Shown one piece after another: positions 40,826 to 49,499 of a DNA stretch of 64,000 nucleotides (positions are counted from its first letter, which is position 1; every line of letters begins with the position of its first letter). This DNA comes from Streptomyces sp. NBC_00683 (GTDB lineage Bacteria > Actinomycetota > Actinomycetes > Streptomycetales > Streptomycetaceae), in NCBI RefSeq assembly GCF_036226745.1, contig NZ_CP109013.1, positions 1,488,001 to 1,552,000 on the forward strand. The letters run 5' to 3'. The notes below the pieces were generated by a model that saw nothing but the letters and a program-made list of their open reading frames with translations, was not told the origin of the DNA and ran no database searches. The translations under genes were made by a program, and so were the position numbers.

Positions 40826-42214
40826 TCAGCGGGGGGTCAGGTGGCGCGGGCGCGAGCGGGGGTCGCGGAGCAGGACGTGGTCCGGGCGGTAGCGGACCGG
40901 GCCCGGTCCGACGAGGTCCGCCCTGAACAGCCCGTAGGTGATCCGCCGTTGGGCGGCCGCCTCCAGTTCGTCCCGCAGAGCACCGCTGCGCAGCACCGCG
41001 CCGGGACCCAGCAGGCCTTCGACGACGGCCAGCGCACCGGCGGTGTCGCCGTGGTCCAGCCGTTCGCGGACGCCGGTGAGGCAGTCCGGATGACGGTGCG
41101 CCTCGTCGATGGCCTGAAGGCAGGGAAGCGGGGTACCGGTCAGCGCGACCAGCAGTTCCTCCCGGCGGATCTCGACCGGGTCGTGGTCGAGCGGGGCGAG
41201 TACCCCGTCCACCAGGCCGATCCGGTGCCGAGCCCCCCGGCAGTCCACGAGCCGCGGCTGTCCCGCCGCGTGCGGGGTCGGCGACGACCCGGCCGGCACG
41301 TGGTCCGGTACGAGTGCCGCGACGACCAGCGGGTGCAGCCGGTCGGCCTCGACCGCGCCGGTACGCAGGAGTTCGAGGTCGGGCAGTACCCAGGTCGCCG
41401 CGTCCGGGAGGACCGGCGCCAGGACGCCGCAGTCGGTCGCCTCCGCGATCCGCAGGGAGGGCGGGCCGGGACCGTCCGCGAGAACGTGCAGGTGGAGCCG
41501 GTACCGGCTCCCGAGGCGCACGGCGACGGTTCCGGAGGTCCGCCCCTCGGAGTGGAGCAGCACCCCGGCCTCTGCCGCCCAGCGGTCGACGGCGCAGCGG
41601 CGCCCCTGCGGCACCAGGTCCAGGCCGTCCGGGTCCACCGCCTGGCCGCCGAGGGGCTGCCTGCCGGCCCCGGAACGGATCCACAGCTCGCCGGTTCTGC
41701 GCGCGTCCCACAGGTGGCGGTGCAGGTCGAGGCGGAACCGCCGGTTCGGATGAGGATGCGGATGGCGGCGGGCGCCCGCCCCGGCGTGGGATCCGTCCCA
41801 CAGGGCGAGGCTCATCCGCTGGCCCGCGTCCGCCCAGGCCGGCGGGGTCCGGACCACGAGGTGCAGCGGGCGTGCGCCGTCGTTCCCCTCAGCCTCGTAC
41901 CGGGCCAGGGCGATCGTCACGCCCGGTCGCAGCAGACCGTGCGGACCGATCCTCGGCATGTGCCAGCGCAGCAGGTCGGGTGCCAGATGGCGCAGGTCGG
42001 CCCGGATCCGGGCGGCGAGTTCCTGACCGTGGAGTCGCGCCACGGACCGTAGGTCGAGATCGACGTCGACGCCTGCGGCGGCGCACGCTCCTGCCCAGTC
42101 CCCGGCACGACGGCGGGCGGTCGCAGTCTCGATCATGGAGGGCGGCACGGCGAACTCGCGCACGCGTGGCCAGAAGGACGGTAGGGATTCCCCGTTCGCG
42201 GTCTGAGTGAGCAT
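40826..42214 (-). CDS. Hypothetical protein upstream of MoxR/VWA pair
   Basis: 462 aa, family not recognised. ATG at 42214 is set by AAGGTGA ending 6 bases upstream; the GTG at 42220 abuts this SD and is unlikely. No signal peptide or membrane helix. Features: N-terminal helical part with 'ATARRRAGDWAGACAAAGVD', a His-rich stretch 'RRHPHPHPNRRFRLDLHRH' (about 150-168), a beta-rich middle ('GTVAVRLGSRYRLHLHVLAD') and a helical C terminus with 'HPDCLTGVRERLDHGDTAGA'. The His-rich part might bind metal. Position as first gene of the ATPase-VWA unit suggests it is the client, adaptor or substrate of that pair. I would not name a function. Confidence 0.6.
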   Translation of the reverse strand: MLTQTANGESLPSFWPRVREFAVPPSMIETATARRRAGDWAGACAAAGVDVDLDLRSVARLHGQELAARIRADLRHLAPDLLRWHMPRIGPHGLLRPGVTIALARYEAEGNDGARPLHLVVRTPPAWADAGQRMSLALWDGSHAGAGARRHPHPHPNRRFRLDLHRHLWDARRTGELWIRSGAGRQPLGGQAVDPDGLDLVPQGRRCAVDRWAAEAGVLLHSEGRTSGTVAVRLGSRYRLHLHVLADGPGPPSLRIAEATDCGVLAPVLPDAATWVLPDLELLRTGAVEADRLHPLVVAALVPDHVPAGSSPTPHAAGQPRLVDCRGARHRIGLVDGVLAPLDHDPVEIRREELLVALTGTPLPCLQAIDEAHRHPDCLTGVRERLDHGDTAGALAVVEGLLGPGAVLRSGALRDELEAAAQRRITYGLFRADLVGPGPVRYRPDHVLLRDPRSRPRHLTPR

Positions 42215-42370
42215 CAGCACTCACCTTGCGCGGACGGGTCCCCCAATCTGTGACTGGAGTATGTCTTCATCGCGGGCAGCCTAGCGCCCTCCCCGCCGGG
42301 CTGCCAGAACATTTCCGTCCTCGGCCCGACGCCCGCGCTCCGCGGCGCCCGGCTGCGGGGACACCTCGGT

Positions 42371-42429
42371 CGAAGTCCGTGCGGGCCTGAGCCGAAGTGC
42401 GTACGGGCATCGCCCGAAGTCGTACGGCC
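42371..42429. repeat. Three tandem 22-bp repeats
   Basis: CGAAGTCCGTGCGGGC (42371), CGAAGTGCGTACGGGC (42393) and CGAAGTCGTACGGCC (42415) start exactly 22 bp apart, two helical turns. They lie in the gap between the divergent MoxR-unit and questin-oxidase genes, about 30 to 90 bp upstream of the questin promoter. Same-face spacing suggests cooperative binding of an activator or repressor. Confidence 0.6.
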
Positions 42430-42459
42430 ATCGGACGGTGGTCCTAGGCCTTCAGCCTG

Positions 42460-42496
42460 TTACGCCGCATCCGTGTTTTCCCTAGCGTCCTTGCCA
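42460..42496 (+). promoter_or_regulatory. Promoter for questin-oxidase-like gene, leaderless
   Basis: TTACGC (42460-42465) and TAGCGT (42483-42488) are 17 bp apart, and the ATG at 42496 follows the -10 hexamer by 7 bases. There is no SD sequence. The three 22-bp repeats lie directly upstream. Confidence 0.55.
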
Positions 42497-43542
42497 TGGA
42501 TACGACAGGAATTCTCGACGAGGCGCTCCAACGACTGCACAGTTCGGGGCCGGAGCGGCTCGGGCGGCTCACCAACCACGCGCCGATGGCCGTCGAGGCC
42601 CTGGCCGCGCACGGTCGGTCCGGGTCGGTGCACCGGTGGCTCGACCTGTACGCACCCAAGCTCGAGGAGTTCCCCTCCCGGGTCGAGGCCGTCACGGCCG
42701 GCAACTGGCAGTCGGCGCTCGGCGATTCGCGCCGTGCCGCCGACTGGATCGATCACTTCGGCCGCGAGATCGCCGACCGCCCCTGGCGTGACGTGCTCAC
42801 CGAGTGGTGGCCCCGTCTCCTGCCGGGCATGTACGGCGGTTCGACGCACCCGGTGATCCGGGTCGGCCACGCCGTGCGCACGCTTCTGGTCGCCGAAAAC
42901 ACCGAGGCGGGTGAAGCCGGCGGGGTCACCGGGCCGCGGCTGGCCGAGCTCGCCCACGGCCTCGGCTACTGGGCCGCCCGCTTCCACCCCGTCGCGGGCC
43001 TCGCCCTGCTGCCAGGCACGGACACGGCGGCCGCCGCCCTCGACGCGGTGGCCCCGATCGCCGAACGCGACGGCGGCTTCACCGCCAGGCTCGGCCGCTT
43101 CACGGGGCTGCCTGTGTGGGCGGCGACGGTCACGGACCCCGACGAGGCGCACGGCCGCCTCACCGAACTCGTGCGCGCCGCCACCCACCGGTACGCCACG
43201 CACGGGCACGGCGAGGAGACGATGCTGGTCCACGCGGCGACGGCCCCCAACGCCGTACTGCGTACCCTGCCCGCGCTCCCGCGTGTCCTGTGGGTACCGA
43301 GCCTGCGGGCCGCCTGGACGGCTTCTGCCGCGGTGACCGCCATGTATGCGCCCGACGCCCCGGTCGCGTACCGCCCGCCGGGCACCTACACCCCAGAAGA
43401 GGTCTTCGAACGGGCCATCGCGCACGGCGACGAACACGTCATCAAGCTGACCGACACGGCTCTCGACGTCGGCGACGAGCGGGCACTGGCGGCGGCCCTG
43501 CGCTCCATCGAGCTGAGCGAACCGCTGGTCGGGCCGCGGTGA
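42496..43542 (+). CDS. Questin oxidase family protein (DUF4243)
   Basis: 348 aa. The start 'ILDEALQRLHSSGPERLGRL', then 'TNHAPMAVEALAAHG', is the DUF4243/questin-oxidase signature. It continues with 'WLDLYAPKLEEFP', 'LPGMYGGSTHPVIRVGHAVR' (about 112) and 'GHGEETMLVHAATAPNAVLR' (about 236), a conserved His-containing block. Fungal members open the anthraquinone ring of questin in a Baeyer-Villiger-like reaction; bacterial members have no assigned substrate. No polyketide genes are near. It is led by a promoter with three 22-bp repeats and converges on the ribose operon (9 bp apart). Confidence 0.83.
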   Translation: MDTTGILDEALQRLHSSGPERLGRLTNHAPMAVEALAAHGRSGSVHRWLDLYAPKLEEFPSRVEAVTAGNWQSALGDSRRAADWIDHFGREIADRPWRDVLTEWWPRLLPGMYGGSTHPVIRVGHAVRTLLVAENTEAGEAGGVTGPRLAELAHGLGYWAARFHPVAGLALLPGTDTAAAALDAVAPIAERDGGFTARLGRFTGLPVWAATVTDPDEAHGRLTELVRAATHRYATHGHGEETMLVHAATAPNAVLRTLPALPRVLWVPSLRAAWTASAAVTAMYAPDAPVAYRPPGTYTPEEVFERAIAHGDEHVIKLTDTALDVGDERALAAALRSIELSEPLVGPR

Positions 43543-43551
43543 TCCGTCTGC

Positions 43552-43941
43552 TCAGAAGAAGACCCCGCACCGCAGCAGCACGTTCGCGTAAGGCCTGGCC
43601 TCTCCCGTCCGCACCACCAGCCGGGCCTGTGCCGAGAGCGCCTTGAGCTCGTCGTGCGGGACGTGGGTGAGAGCCGGGAGGCGGGTGGTCAGCAGGCGGG
43701 CCGCCTCCGGGTTCGCGTCGCGTACCTCCTCCGCGGCCGTCGCGCCTTCCACCACGAGCTCGTCCAGCAGTCCGTCGAGCACGTCGGCGAACGACGGGAC
43801 TCCGGCCCGGAAGGCCAGGTCGACGACGCGGGGGCCCGGCGGTATCGGCATGCCCGCATCGCAGACCAGCACGCCGTCGCCGTGGCCCAACTCGGCTATG
43901 GCTCCCGCGAGATGACGGTTGAGGATGCCCGACTTCTTCAC
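43552..43941 (-). CDS. rbsD: D-ribose pyranase
   Basis: 129 aa, standard length. 'MKKSGILNRHLAGAIAELGH' carries the catalytic His of RbsD, and 'GVLVCDAGMPIPPGPRVVDL' is the conserved block that follows. The C-terminal 'GEARPYANVLLRCGVFF' is the family ending. It interconverts pyranose and furanose forms of ribose so that ribokinase can act. It overlaps rbsK by 4 bp (ATGA-type coupling) and is the last gene of the ribose operon. Confidence 0.95.
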   Translation of the reverse strand: MKKSGILNRHLAGAIAELGHGDGVLVCDAGMPIPPGPRVVDLAFRAGVPSFADVLDGLLDELVVEGATAAEEVRDANPEAARLLTTRLPALTHVPHDELKALSAQARLVVRTGEARPYANVLLRCGVFF

Positions 43942-44876
43942 AGCGCGGCGACCTCCTCCGCGGTCGGGAAGGACGCCTGCGCGCCCTGCCCGGTGACAGC
44001 CGCCGCTCCCACCCGGACGGCGAACGCGGCAGCTGCCGCGAGCTCCTCGCCGAGGCCGAGGCGCCAGGCCAGCGCGGCCGTGAACGCGTCGCCCGCGCCG
44101 GTGGTGTCGACCGCGTCGACCTCGGGGCTCGGTACGCGGACGCAGTCGGCCGTCCGGCCGTCGGCGACCAGCGCGCCCGCCGCGCCCAGCGTGACGACGA
44201 CCGAGCGCGGGCCGTGCGTGAGCAGGGTCCGCGCCCAGTCCTCCGGTGCGGGGCCCGCCGTGTCGCCGAGGATGCCGAGGATGTACCGCGCCTCGTGCTC
44301 GTTGACCACGAGCGGGTCGCAGGCCGTCAGTACGTCCTCGGGCAGGGGCGCGGGCGGGGAGGGGTTGAGGACGAGACGGCTTCCGGGGGCGAGGGAGCGC
44401 GCCGTCTCCGCGACCGTTTCCAGGGGGATCTCCAGTTGTACGGAGACGACCCGGGCCGCGCGGAACAGGGCGCCGGCCGCCTTGATGTCCTCGGGGGTCA
44501 GCCGTGCGTTGGCCCCCGGGGAGACGACGATGCTGTTGTCGCCCGAGGGGTCGACCGTGATCAGGGCGACCCCCGTGGGCGCCCCGCCGACGAGGACTCC
44601 GCCGGTGTCGACCCCCGCGTCCTGCTGCGATTCCAGCAGGAGGCGACCGTGGGCGTCGTCGCCGACCCGGGCCAGCAGTGCCGTACGCGCGCCGAGGCGG
44701 GCGGCGGCGACGGCCTGGTTGGCCCCCTTGCCGCCCGGGTGGACAGCGAGGTCGGAGCCGAGCACCGTCTCCCCGGGTGCGGGGCGGCGGTCGACGCCGA
44801 TGACCAGGTCGGCGTTGGCCGAGCCGACGACCAGGAGGTCGTACCTGACGGGGGCGGATTCCTCGTTCTCGTACAT
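43938..44876 (-). CDS. rbsK: Ribokinase
   Basis: 312 aa, PfkB family. 'VGSANADLVIGVDRRPAPGE' (about 13) and 'VHPGGKGANQAVAAARLGAR' (about 46) bind the sugar. 'DAVDTTGAGDAFTAALAWRL' (about 254) contains the catalytic Asp and anion hole (G-A-G-D), and 'GPRSVVVTLGAAGALV' precedes it. It phosphorylates ribose to ribose 5-phosphate in the cytoplasm. It lies 31 bp downstream of the fused permease/binding-protein gene and overlaps rbsD by 4 bp. Confidence 0.95.
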   Translation of the reverse strand: MYENEESAPVRYDLLVVGSANADLVIGVDRRPAPGETVLGSDLAVHPGGKGANQAVAAARLGARTALLARVGDDAHGRLLLESQQDAGVDTGGVLVGGAPTGVALITVDPSGDNSIVVSPGANARLTPEDIKAAGALFRAARVVSVQLEIPLETVAETARSLAPGSRLVLNPSPPAPLPEDVLTACDPLVVNEHEARYILGILGDTAGPAPEDWARTLLTHGPRSVVVTLGAAGALVADGRTADCVRVPSPEVDAVDTTGAGDAFTAALAWRLGLGEELAAAAAFAVRVGAAAVTGQGAQASFPTAEEVAAL

Positions 44877-44907
44877 CTGTGGTGCTGCCTTCCTTGGGCC
44901 TGCGGGG

Positions 44908-46875
44908 TCAGGAGAAGTCGGCGACGTTCTGCCGGGTGACGACCTTGACCGGCACCTTCACCGTGCTGTCGACCTTCTTGTCCTCGGCAGCCCTGACCGC
45001 GTTCTGAACGGCGATCCTCCCCAGTTCCTTCGGCTGCTGGGCCACGGAGGCGTACAGCGTGCCGGCCTCGACGGCCTTCAGTCCGTCCGGGGTTCCGTCG
45101 AAGCCGACGACGGGGACGGACTTCCCTGCCTTGCTGCCGAGGGCCTTGACCGCACCGAGTGCCATCTCGTCGTTCTCGGCGAAGACACCGTTGATCCCGG
45201 GGTGGGACTGGAGCAGGTTGGTCATCACGTCCAGCCCCTTGGTGCGGTCGAAGTCGGCGGGCTGCGTGGCCACGACCTTGATGCCCGGGTAGGCCTTGAG
45301 GCCCTCGGTGAAGCCCGCACCGCGCTCGCGGCTGGCGGAGGTGCCCGCGGTTCCCTGGAGGACGACGATGCTGCCCTTGCCGCCGAGCTTGTCGGCGAGT
45401 GTCCTGGCGGCGAGCTTTCCGCCTGCCACGTTGTCCGAGGCGACGAGGGTCGCGGTCCGTGCCTTGTTGACTCCGCGGTCTGCCGCGACGACCGGGATGT
45501 CGGCCGTGTTGGCGCTGCGGACGCCGGGCCCGACCGCGTCGGAGTCCACCGGGTTGACGATGATGGAGTTAACGCCGGAACTGGTGAAGTTCTGCAGCTG
45601 GTTGGCCTGCTGCGAGGCGTCGTTCTGGGCGTCGGTGACCGTGAGGTCGACCCCGGCCGCCTTGGCCTCCGCCTGCGCGCCCTCCTTCATCTGCACGAAG
45701 AAGGGGTTGTTGAGGGTGGAGAGCGACATGCCCACCTTCGTGGTGCCGCCGGAGGATCCGGAGTTGAAGAAGGTCACCGCGGCGACGACGGCCGCCACGC
45801 AGATCACGGCGATGCCGAGCTTCATGGCTCCCTTGCGGCCCGATCCCGGTGATCCGGGTGCCGCCGAGGAACCCGACGCGGACGCGGCGCCCGATCCGGC
45901 CTTGCGGCGCAGCGTGTCCAGCAGTACCGCGAGCGCGATGACGACACCGATGACGACCTGCTGCCAGAAGGCGGACACGGACAGGAGGTTGAGGCCGTTG
46001 CGCAGCACGGCGAGGATGAGCGCGCCGATCAGGGTGCCGGAAGCCTTGCCGACACCGCCCGCGAGGCTGGCGCCGCCGATGACGACCGCGGCGATCGCGT
46101 CGAGTTCGTATCCCTGCGCGGCCTGCGGCTGCGCGGAGACCAGGCGGGAGGCGAGGACGATGCCCGCGACAGCGGCGAAGAGACCGGACAGGGCGTAGAT
46201 GGCCAGCTTCTGCTTCTTGACGCGCAGGCCCGACAGCCGGGCCGCCTCCTCGTTGCCGCCGATCGCGTACATGGAGCGGCCGATGTAGGTGCGGGCCAGG
46301 ATGAGTGCGGTGATCAGGCCCATCGCGATCATCACGAGAACGGGGACGGGGAGCCAGCCGCCGAGCGTGTCACCGAGGACCGACACGGAGTCGGGGAAGG
46401 CGATCGGACTGCCCTGGGAGATCACCAGGGACAGGCCGCGGGCGACCGAGAGCATGGCCAGCGTCGCAATGAACGGCGGCAGTTTGCCGTACGAGACGAG
46501 GGCGCCGTTCACGAAGCCGCAGGCGATGCCGGTGGCGACGGCGAGGATGACCGCCAGCCAGACGGGGACCCCCGCGGAGGTTGCCGACCAGGCGAGGACC
46601 GTCGCGGAGAGCGCGGCGACCGAGCCGACGGAGAGGTCGATGCCCGCGGAGACGATGACGAAGGTGACACCGAACGCGAGGATCGCGGTGACGGCGGCCT
46701 GCACACCGACGTTGAGCAGGTTCTGGGTGGTGAGGAAGTCGCCGGAGAGCAGCGACATCGCCACCACCAGGACGACCAGGGCGCTGAGGGCGCCGTTGTC
46801 GAGCAGGAGGCGCCGGACCGTGTGTCCTGCGGCGCCGCCCGCGCCCGTTGTGCTCTTGAGCGTGTCAGTGGCCAC
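44908..46875 (-). CDS. rbsC-rbsB: Fused ribose ABC permease and substrate-binding protein
   Basis: 655 aa. Residues about 20-320 are a complete RbsC permease: 'GALSALVVLVVAMSLLSGDF', 'VTFVIVSAGIDLSVGSVAAL', 'MYAIGGNEEAARLSGLRVKK' (the ATPase contact loop) and 'LAGGVGKASGTLIGALILA'. A Gly/Ser/Ala linker (about 320-348) leads to an extra helix 'LGIAVICVAAVVAAVTFF' (about 352-369), then a full RbsB-type periplasmic-binding domain: 'VGMSLSTLNNPFFVQMKEGA', 'VNSIIVNPVDSDAV' and 'VVGFDGTPDGLKAVEAGTL'. So the sugar receptor is tethered to its own channel and does not need a lipid anchor. It overlaps rbsA by 11 bp. No frameshift or stop is seen at the join. Confidence 0.9.
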   Translation of the reverse strand: MATDTLKSTTGAGGAAGHTVRRLLLDNGALSALVVLVVAMSLLSGDFLTTQNLLNVGVQAAVTAILAFGVTFVIVSAGIDLSVGSVAALSATVLAWSATSAGVPVWLAVILAVATGIACGFVNGALVSYGKLPPFIATLAMLSVARGLSLVISQGSPIAFPDSVSVLGDTLGGWLPVPVLVMIAMGLITALILARTYIGRSMYAIGGNEEAARLSGLRVKKQKLAIYALSGLFAAVAGIVLASRLVSAQPQAAQGYELDAIAAVVIGGASLAGGVGKASGTLIGALILAVLRNGLNLLSVSAFWQQVVIGVVIALAVLLDTLRRKAGSGAASASGSSAAPGSPGSGRKGAMKLGIAVICVAAVVAAVTFFNSGSSGGTTKVGMSLSTLNNPFFVQMKEGAQAEAKAAGVDLTVTDAQNDASQQANQLQNFTSSGVNSIIVNPVDSDAVGPGVRSANTADIPVVAADRGVNKARTATLVASDNVAGGKLAARTLADKLGGKGSIVVLQGTAGTSASRERGAGFTEGLKAYPGIKVVATQPADFDRTKGLDVMTNLLQSHPGINGVFAENDEMALGAVKALGSKAGKSVPVVGFDGTPDGLKAVEAGTLYASVAQQPKELGRIAVQNAVRAAEDKKVDSTVKVPVKVVTRQNVADFS

Positions 46876-48421
46876 GGGGGCTCTCCTTCTCGTTCTCTGC
46901 GTTCGCCGCGTCTTCCGCGGGCGTCGCTATGGGGACGGCGCTGACGGCGAGTGCCATCACGGCGTCCTGGGTGGCTTCGTGGGCGGGGAGTTCACCGGCG
47001 ATACGGCCCTGGGCCATGACGAGCACCCGGTCGCTCATGCCGAGGACTTCGGGCAGGTCGCTGGAGATCATCAGCACCGCGTGGCCGGAGGCCGTCAGTT
47101 CATTGATGAGCTGGTAGATCTCGACCTTGGCGCCGACGTCGATGCCACGGGTCGGCTCGTCGAGGATGAGTACGCGGGTGTCGGCGAGCAGCCACTTGCC
47201 GATGACGACCTTCTGCTGGTTGCCGCCGGAGAGTGTGCGGACGTGCTGGCCGAGGCCTGTCATGCGTACGCCGAGCTGTTCGGCGATGCGGGCGGCGGCC
47301 GTGCGCTGGCCCTTGAGGTCCACGAGGCCGGACCGGCTCGCCGCGCGCAGGGTGACCAGGCCGAGGTTCTCCTGCACGGAGGCGTCGAGCACCAGGCCCT
47401 GGCCCTTGCGGTCCTCGGGGACGAGACCGATCCCGGCCGCCATGGCAGCCGTCACGTCGTGCTTGCCGAGGCGCTCGCCGAGTACGTCGACGCTGCCGCC
47501 GTCGTAGGGGTCGGCCCCGAAGACCGCGCGGGCGACTTCGGTGCGGCCAGCGCCGACGAGTCCGGCGAGTCCGACGACCTCACCGGCCTTCACCTCGAAG
47601 CTGATGTCGTGGAAGACCCCGTCGCGGGTGAGTCCGCGTACGGACAGCAACGGCTGTCCCGTTTCGGGGCGTTCACGGGGGTACTGCTGGTCGATGCTGC
47701 GGCCCACCATCAGCTGGACGAGCTCGTCCTCCGGGGTCGAGGCCGGCACCTGGTCGATGCTGCGGCCGTCGCGCAGGACGGTGACGCGGTCGCCGAGCGC
47801 CGCGATCTCGTCGAGGTGATGGGTGATGAAGACGACGCCGACCCCGTCCGCGCGCAGCTGCCGCACGATCCGAAAGAGCTTGTCGACCTCCTCGGAGGTG
47901 AGCACGGCGGTCGGTTCGTCCATGATCAGTACGCGTGCGTCCAGGCTGAGCGCCTTGGCGATCTCGACCATCTGCAGCCGGGCGATGCCCAGTTCGCGCA
48001 CCTTGGCCCTCGGCGAGATGTGCAGGCCGACGCGGCGCAGGAGCACCTCGGCGTCGGCCTCCATGCGGCGCCTGTCGATCATCGCGAAGCGGCGCGGCTG
48101 GCGGCCGAGGAAGATGTTCTCGGCGACCGTCAGATCGGGTACCAGGTTGAACTCCTGGTAGATCGTGGCGATCCCGAGCTTCTCGGCGTCCTGCGCGCCG
48201 TGGATGCGGACCTCCTTCCCGCGGGCGAAGATCCGGCCGCTGTCCGGGCGGTAGGCACCGGACAGCATCTTGATGAGGGTGCTCTTGCCTGCCCCGTTCT
48301 CGCCGAGCAGGACGTGCACTTCGCCGCTGCGCAGGTCGAAGTCGACGCTGTCCAGGGCGACCACGCCGGGGAAGGTCTTGCGTACGCCTTCGATGCGCAG
48401 CAACTCGACTGACTCGCTCAC
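46865..48421 (-). CDS. rbsA: Ribose ABC transporter ATP-binding protein (two ABC domains)
   Basis: 518 aa. First ABC domain: Walker A 'GENGAGKSTLIKMLSG' (about 41), 'LSLDARVLIMDEPTAVLT' as Walker B, and 'HHLDEIAALGDRVTVLRDGR'. Second domain: degenerate Walker A 'GLVGAGRTEVARAVFG' (about 288), signature 'LSGGNQQKVVIGKWL' (about 404) and 'ILDEPTRGIDVGAKVEIYQL'. This asymmetry is normal for RbsA-like sugar ATPases. GTG at 48421 has GGAGGAGCG in front and overlaps rbsR by 4 bp; the frame to 48616 is not used. Confidence 0.95.
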   Translation of the reverse strand: MSESVELLRIEGVRKTFPGVVALDSVDFDLRSGEVHVLLGENGAGKSTLIKMLSGAYRPDSGRIFARGKEVRIHGAQDAEKLGIATIYQEFNLVPDLTVAENIFLGRQPRRFAMIDRRRMEADAEVLLRRVGLHISPRAKVRELGIARLQMVEIAKALSLDARVLIMDEPTAVLTSEEVDKLFRIVRQLRADGVGVVFITHHLDEIAALGDRVTVLRDGRSIDQVPASTPEDELVQLMVGRSIDQQYPRERPETGQPLLSVRGLTRDGVFHDISFEVKAGEVVGLAGLVGAGRTEVARAVFGADPYDGGSVDVLGERLGKHDVTAAMAAGIGLVPEDRKGQGLVLDASVQENLGLVTLRAASRSGLVDLKGQRTAAARIAEQLGVRMTGLGQHVRTLSGGNQQKVVIGKWLLADTRVLILDEPTRGIDVGAKVEIYQLINELTASGHAVLMISSDLPEVLGMSDRVLVMAQGRIAGELPAHEATQDAVMALAVSAVPIATPAEDAANAENEKESPRGH

Positions 48422-49443
48422 AAGTCGCTCCTCCGGTCCGAGAGGTTCGGGGTGGGCTCGCCGCAGGAGCTGCGTACGACGAGGCGGGCGGGCAGGGTGA
48501 CGGACTGCGGGGGGCGGCCCTCGACGATGTCGACCAGCGCGCGCACGGCGGCGCGGCCGAGGTCGCCGGTCGGCTGGGCGATCGCGGTGATCGGCGGTCC
48601 GGTGTGGACGAACCACGGGATGTCGTCGAAGGCGGCGAGCCCGATGTCCTCGGGGACCCGCAGTCCGTGTGCACGGATTGCGTCCAGCGCGCCGAGAGCC
48701 ATCAGGTTGTCGGCGGCGAAGACGATCTCGGGCGGTTCGGGGAGCGCGAGGAACTGCTCGGTGGCGCGCCGGCCGCTGTCGGCCTGGAAGTCGCCCTGGC
48801 CGATGTACGCGTCGGGCAGCGCCAGTCCGTGCGTGCGCATCGCCTCCCGGAAGGCCTCGACGCGCTCGTTCCCGGTGGTCGTGGCTGCGGGGCCGGCGAT
48901 GATGGCGAGCCTGCGGTGGCCGAGTCCGTACAGGTGGGCGACCAGGTCCTGGATCGCCCGGTGCCCGTCGGCGCGCACGACGGGGACATCGACGCCGGGC
49001 ATCCAGCGGTCCACGAAGACCATCGGGGTACCGGTCCGCGCGACGTCCAGCAGCAGCGGGGAGTCGCCGTCGGCCGGTGAGACGAGGAGGCCGTCGATCC
49101 TGCGGTCCAGGAGCGTACGGACATGGTGGTCCTGCTGCTCGGGCCGCTCGTCGGCGTTGCCGATGATCACGCTGTACCCGAGCGCGCGGGCCTCCTCCTC
49201 CACGGAGCGGGCCAGGGCGGTGAAGTACGGATTGAGCACGTCACTGATGACCAGGCCGAGCGTCCGCGTCTGATCGGTGCGCAGCGAGCGGGCCACGGCG
49301 TTGGGCCGGTAGCCGAGGGCGTCGACGGCGGCGAGAACGCGTCTGCGCGCGTCCGGGCTGACCGAGGGATGGCTGTTGAGGACGCGGGAGACCGTGGCGA
49401 CAGAGACTCCTGCCTGGGCCGCGACATCCTTGATGCTCGCCAT
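48418..49443 (-). CDS. rbsR: LacI-family repressor of the ribose operon
   Basis: 341 aa. LacI HTH 'SIKDVAAQAGVSVATVSRVL' (about 3-22) with hinge 'RPNAVARSLRT'. The core domain is RbsR-like: 'TRTLGLVISDVLNPYFTALA' (about 59), 'RIDGLLVSPADGDSPLLL' (about 113), 'PMVFVDRWMPGVDVPVV' and 'IGLAAFDDIPWF'. It would release DNA on binding ribose or a related sugar. First gene of the operon and overlapping rbsA by 4 bp. Two operator copies lie about 57-94 bp upstream of its start. Confidence 0.92.
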   Translation of the reverse strand: MASIKDVAAQAGVSVATVSRVLNSHPSVSPDARRRVLAAVDALGYRPNAVARSLRTDQTRTLGLVISDVLNPYFTALARSVEEEARALGYSVIIGNADERPEQQDHHVRTLLDRRIDGLLVSPADGDSPLLLDVARTGTPMVFVDRWMPGVDVPVVRADGHRAIQDLVAHLYGLGHRRLAIIAGPAATTTGNERVEAFREAMRTHGLALPDAYIGQGDFQADSGRRATEQFLALPEPPEIVFAADNLMALGALDAIRAHGLRVPEDIGLAAFDDIPWFVHTGPPITAIAQPTGDLGRAAVRALVDIVEGRPPQSVTLPARLVVRSSCGEPTPNLSDRRSDL

Positions 49444-49499
49444 TTCCGGACCACCTCCTTGTGGTTCCGAGGGCCTCGAAACCAGCGGACCAGGGGTCG

